A DNA stretch of 13,124 nt from Bacillota bacterium (GTDB taxonomy: Bacteria; Bacillota; Clostridia; Christensenellales; Aristaeellaceae): contig JAEYQQ010000139.1 in NCBI GenBank assembly GCA_023409955.1, forward strand, positions 1 through 13,124, written 5' to 3'. The notes beneath the pieces are model-generated. The model had not been told where the DNA came from. It made no database searches and saw only the letters and a program-made list of their open reading frames with translations. Numbering within the stretch: position 1 is the first letter of the stretch; each line of letters opens with the position of its first letter. The translations under genes were made by a program, and so were the position numbers. Shown here piece by piece: positions 12,074 to 13,124 of the stretch.

Positions 12074-12927
12074 ACGCTGTATATCAGGTAATGGATGCTC
12101 TTCTTCCCTTTGATTTTCTGGTCTTTCAGTTCATGAAGAACGCATTGCTGGCGATTTTGCTGCTGACGCCGCTGCTGGGCCTAATGGGGACCATGGCGGT
12201 GAATCAGCGCATGGCCTTTTTCTCTGATGCTTTGGGGCACAGCGCCTTGACCGGGATAGGCCTTGGCATTGTGCTGGGCCTTCACAGCGATCTTCTGGCC
12301 ATGCTGGTGTTTGGTGTGATATGGGCACTGCTCATCAGCCGCATCAAGCAGACAGGCACCAGCTCTGTGGATACCATCATCAGCGTTTTTTCCAGTACTA
12401 GCATTGCGCTGGGTCTGATTATACTGGCCCGTGGCGGCGGGTTTGCCAAATATTCCACGCTGCTCATTGGCGATGTGCTGGCCGTTGCGCCAGCAGACCT
12501 ATTGTGGCTCTTACTGGCCCTGGTCATCGGGGTTGCTGCCTGGATGCTGATTTATAACCAGTTGATGCTTACCAGTATCAACGCATCTCTGGCAAAGAGC
12601 CGGGGCGTGAAAACACGACTGGTAGAGTATGCCTTTGTGGTCATGGTGGCGGTGGCTGTGATGCTGGCCATTCGCTGGGTGGGGGTGCTTTTGATCAATG
12701 CACTGCTGATTCTCCCTGCTGCTGCCGGGCGGAATTTGGCCAAGAGCGCCAAGGGCCATGCATTGTTCAGCGTACTGATCGCCGTATTCAGTGGTGTTGC
12801 GGGGCTGGTGGCGGCATTTTACTGGAACACTTCTGCCGGTGCGGCCATTGTTTTGTGTGCCGCGGTGCTTTATGGTATCAGCCTTTTGGTACAGGCATCC
12901 AGGCAGTATCTAGATAAGCGCAAGTAA
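12070..12927 (+). CDS. Metal ABC transporter, permease (ZnuB-like)
   Basis: Membrane subunit of the ABC-3 family, 285 residues, partner of the ATPase encoded just upstream. GTG 12070 overlaps the upstream TGA (GTGA), with GGAGG 7 nt before it, indicating translational coupling; ATG 12091 is a weaker alternative. The sequence is very hydrophobic, with about seven or eight helices, for example NALLAILLLTPLLGLMGTMA, TGIGLGIVLGL, LLAMLVFGVIWALLIS, LLWLLLALVIGVAAWMLIY and AAAIRWVGVLLINALLILPAA-like segments near residues 195-220. The family marker block MAFFSDALGHSALTGIGLG lies after the first helix. Specificity (Zn, Mn or Fe) cannot be decided from the permease alone. Confidence 0.93.
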   Translation: MNAVYQVMDALLPFDFLVFQFMKNALLAILLLTPLLGLMGTMAVNQRMAFFSDALGHSALTGIGLGIVLGLHSDLLAMLVFGVIWALLISRIKQTGTSSVDTIISVFSSTSIALGLIILARGGGFAKYSTLLIGDVLAVAPADLLWLLLALVIGVAAWMLIYNQLMLTSINASLAKSRGVKTRLVEYAFVVMVAVAVMLAIRWVGVLLINALLILPAAAGRNLAKSAKGHALFSVLIAVFSGVAGLVAAFYWNTSAGAAIVLCAAVLYGISLLVQASRQYLDKRK

Positions 12928-12974
12928 GTAAAGTTTAAGTTAGATGCTTGACCTCTGTCCGATATTCCTTGACA

Positions 12975-12992
12975 CCTCCTTACAAAAGGAGG
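12975..12992 (+). terminator. Short hairpin after the ABC permease gene
   Basis: Perfect 7-bp stem CCTCCTT / AAGGAGG with loop ACAA, 48 nt after the permease stop. The following sequence CTTGCAAATGCTTTGC is not a clean T tract, so it is a weak terminator candidate or an RNA end-protecting hairpin. Confidence 0.35.
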
Positions 12993-13023
12993 CTTGCAAA
13001 TGCTTTGCTCTTTTGTGTTTTCC

Positions 13024-13052
13024 TTGACGGTAACCAGCTTTCATGATACAAC
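13024..13052 (+). promoter_or_regulatory. Promoter for the right-edge gene
   Basis: TTGACG (13024-13029), 17-nt spacer, TGA-TACAAC (13044-13052), an extended -10. The expected start is near 13059, just before both possible start codons of the following gene. Confidence 0.5.
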
Positions 13053-13067
13053 AAAACTGGAAAATAA

Positions 13068-13124
13068 ATGAATCAACGTAATAAGGGGCGGGCTTTTGGA
13101 ATGAGATTTTTGGCGCTGATTATT
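13068..13124 (+). CDS. Start of an unidentified gene, cut by the right edge
   Basis: The frame opens at ATG 13068 and stays open to the edge: MNQRNKGRAFGMRFLALII. An in-frame ATG at 13101 has a better ribosome binding site (AAGGGGCGGG, 8 nt upstream), giving MRFLALII, the beginning of a hydrophobic segment such as a signal peptide or first membrane helix. A promoter precedes it at 13024-13052. A link to the metal transporter (for example the missing binding protein) is possible but not shown. Confidence 0.5.
   Translation, partial: MNQRNKGRAFGMRFLALII

Noticed and set aside
12999..13070. 23-codon ORF with AAGGAGG seven nt upstream (12986-12992)
   Set aside because: The Shine-Dalgarno is inside a hairpin and the frame contains the promoter of the next gene; the peptide is not recognisable. 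A leader peptide is possible but unsupported.
1..13124. CRISPR array, tRNA or rRNA gene, insertion sequence or prophage
   Set aside because: No spaced direct repeats, cloverleaf or transposase/integrase frames were noticed on either strand.

Overview
The window looks like chromosomal DNA of a low-to-mid GC Firmicute, most likely class Clostridia. The evidence is a Firmicutes-type DnaA with TTATCCACA boxes upstream, a T-box leader on leuS, a CotH-type kinase, a small protein ending in a QDADDL tail like ones I recall from Clostridia, and strong AAGGAGG ribosome binding sites. I cannot name genus or species. I saw no phage, IS or CRISPR structure.

Layout. (1) 1-406: 5' part of a response regulator on the minus strand, cut by the left edge; its extended -10 sits inside nested inverted repeats (433-508). 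(2) 528-564: terminator of the next minus-strand gene, a 164-residue protein of unknown function (672-1166). (3) 1167-1637: candidate oriC/dnaA control region with a good promoter, two perfect and two degenerate DnaA boxes, and a terminator-like hairpin in the dnaA leader. (4) dnaA (1638-2963) is followed at once by an M16 zinc-peptidase homologue (2985-4271), not by dnaN. (5) A strong terminator (4335-4365) separates this from a minus-strand block: leuS (4602-7019) with a complete T-box leader and promoter (7020-7300), and downstream of leuS a 49-residue small protein (4386-4535) that is too short to stand out among the open frames. (6) A secreted CotH-family protein (7466-9169) converges on a 127-residue minus-strand protein (9223-9606) across a bidirectional terminator; next comes a HAD-IB phosphatase (9773-10453), also minus. 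(7) Divergent from the HAD gene is a plus-strand operon: YfcE-like metallophosphoesterase, metal ABC transporter ATPase and permease (10588-12927), with overlapping reading frames. (8) The right edge holds a promoter and the first codons of another plus-strand gene.

Genes that clearly work together are the ABC ATPase and permease (zinc/manganese-type importer, substrate-binding protein not in the window) and leuS with its tRNA-sensing leader. The most unusual points are the leuS terminator whose 3' arm is the Shine-Dalgarno of the small downstream gene, the M16 homologue with Gln at the third zinc-ligand position, the palindromic response-regulator promoter, and the 127-residue protein that resembles the DUF1874/ring-nuclease fold. 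All similarity statements are from memory of protein families; no search was run.
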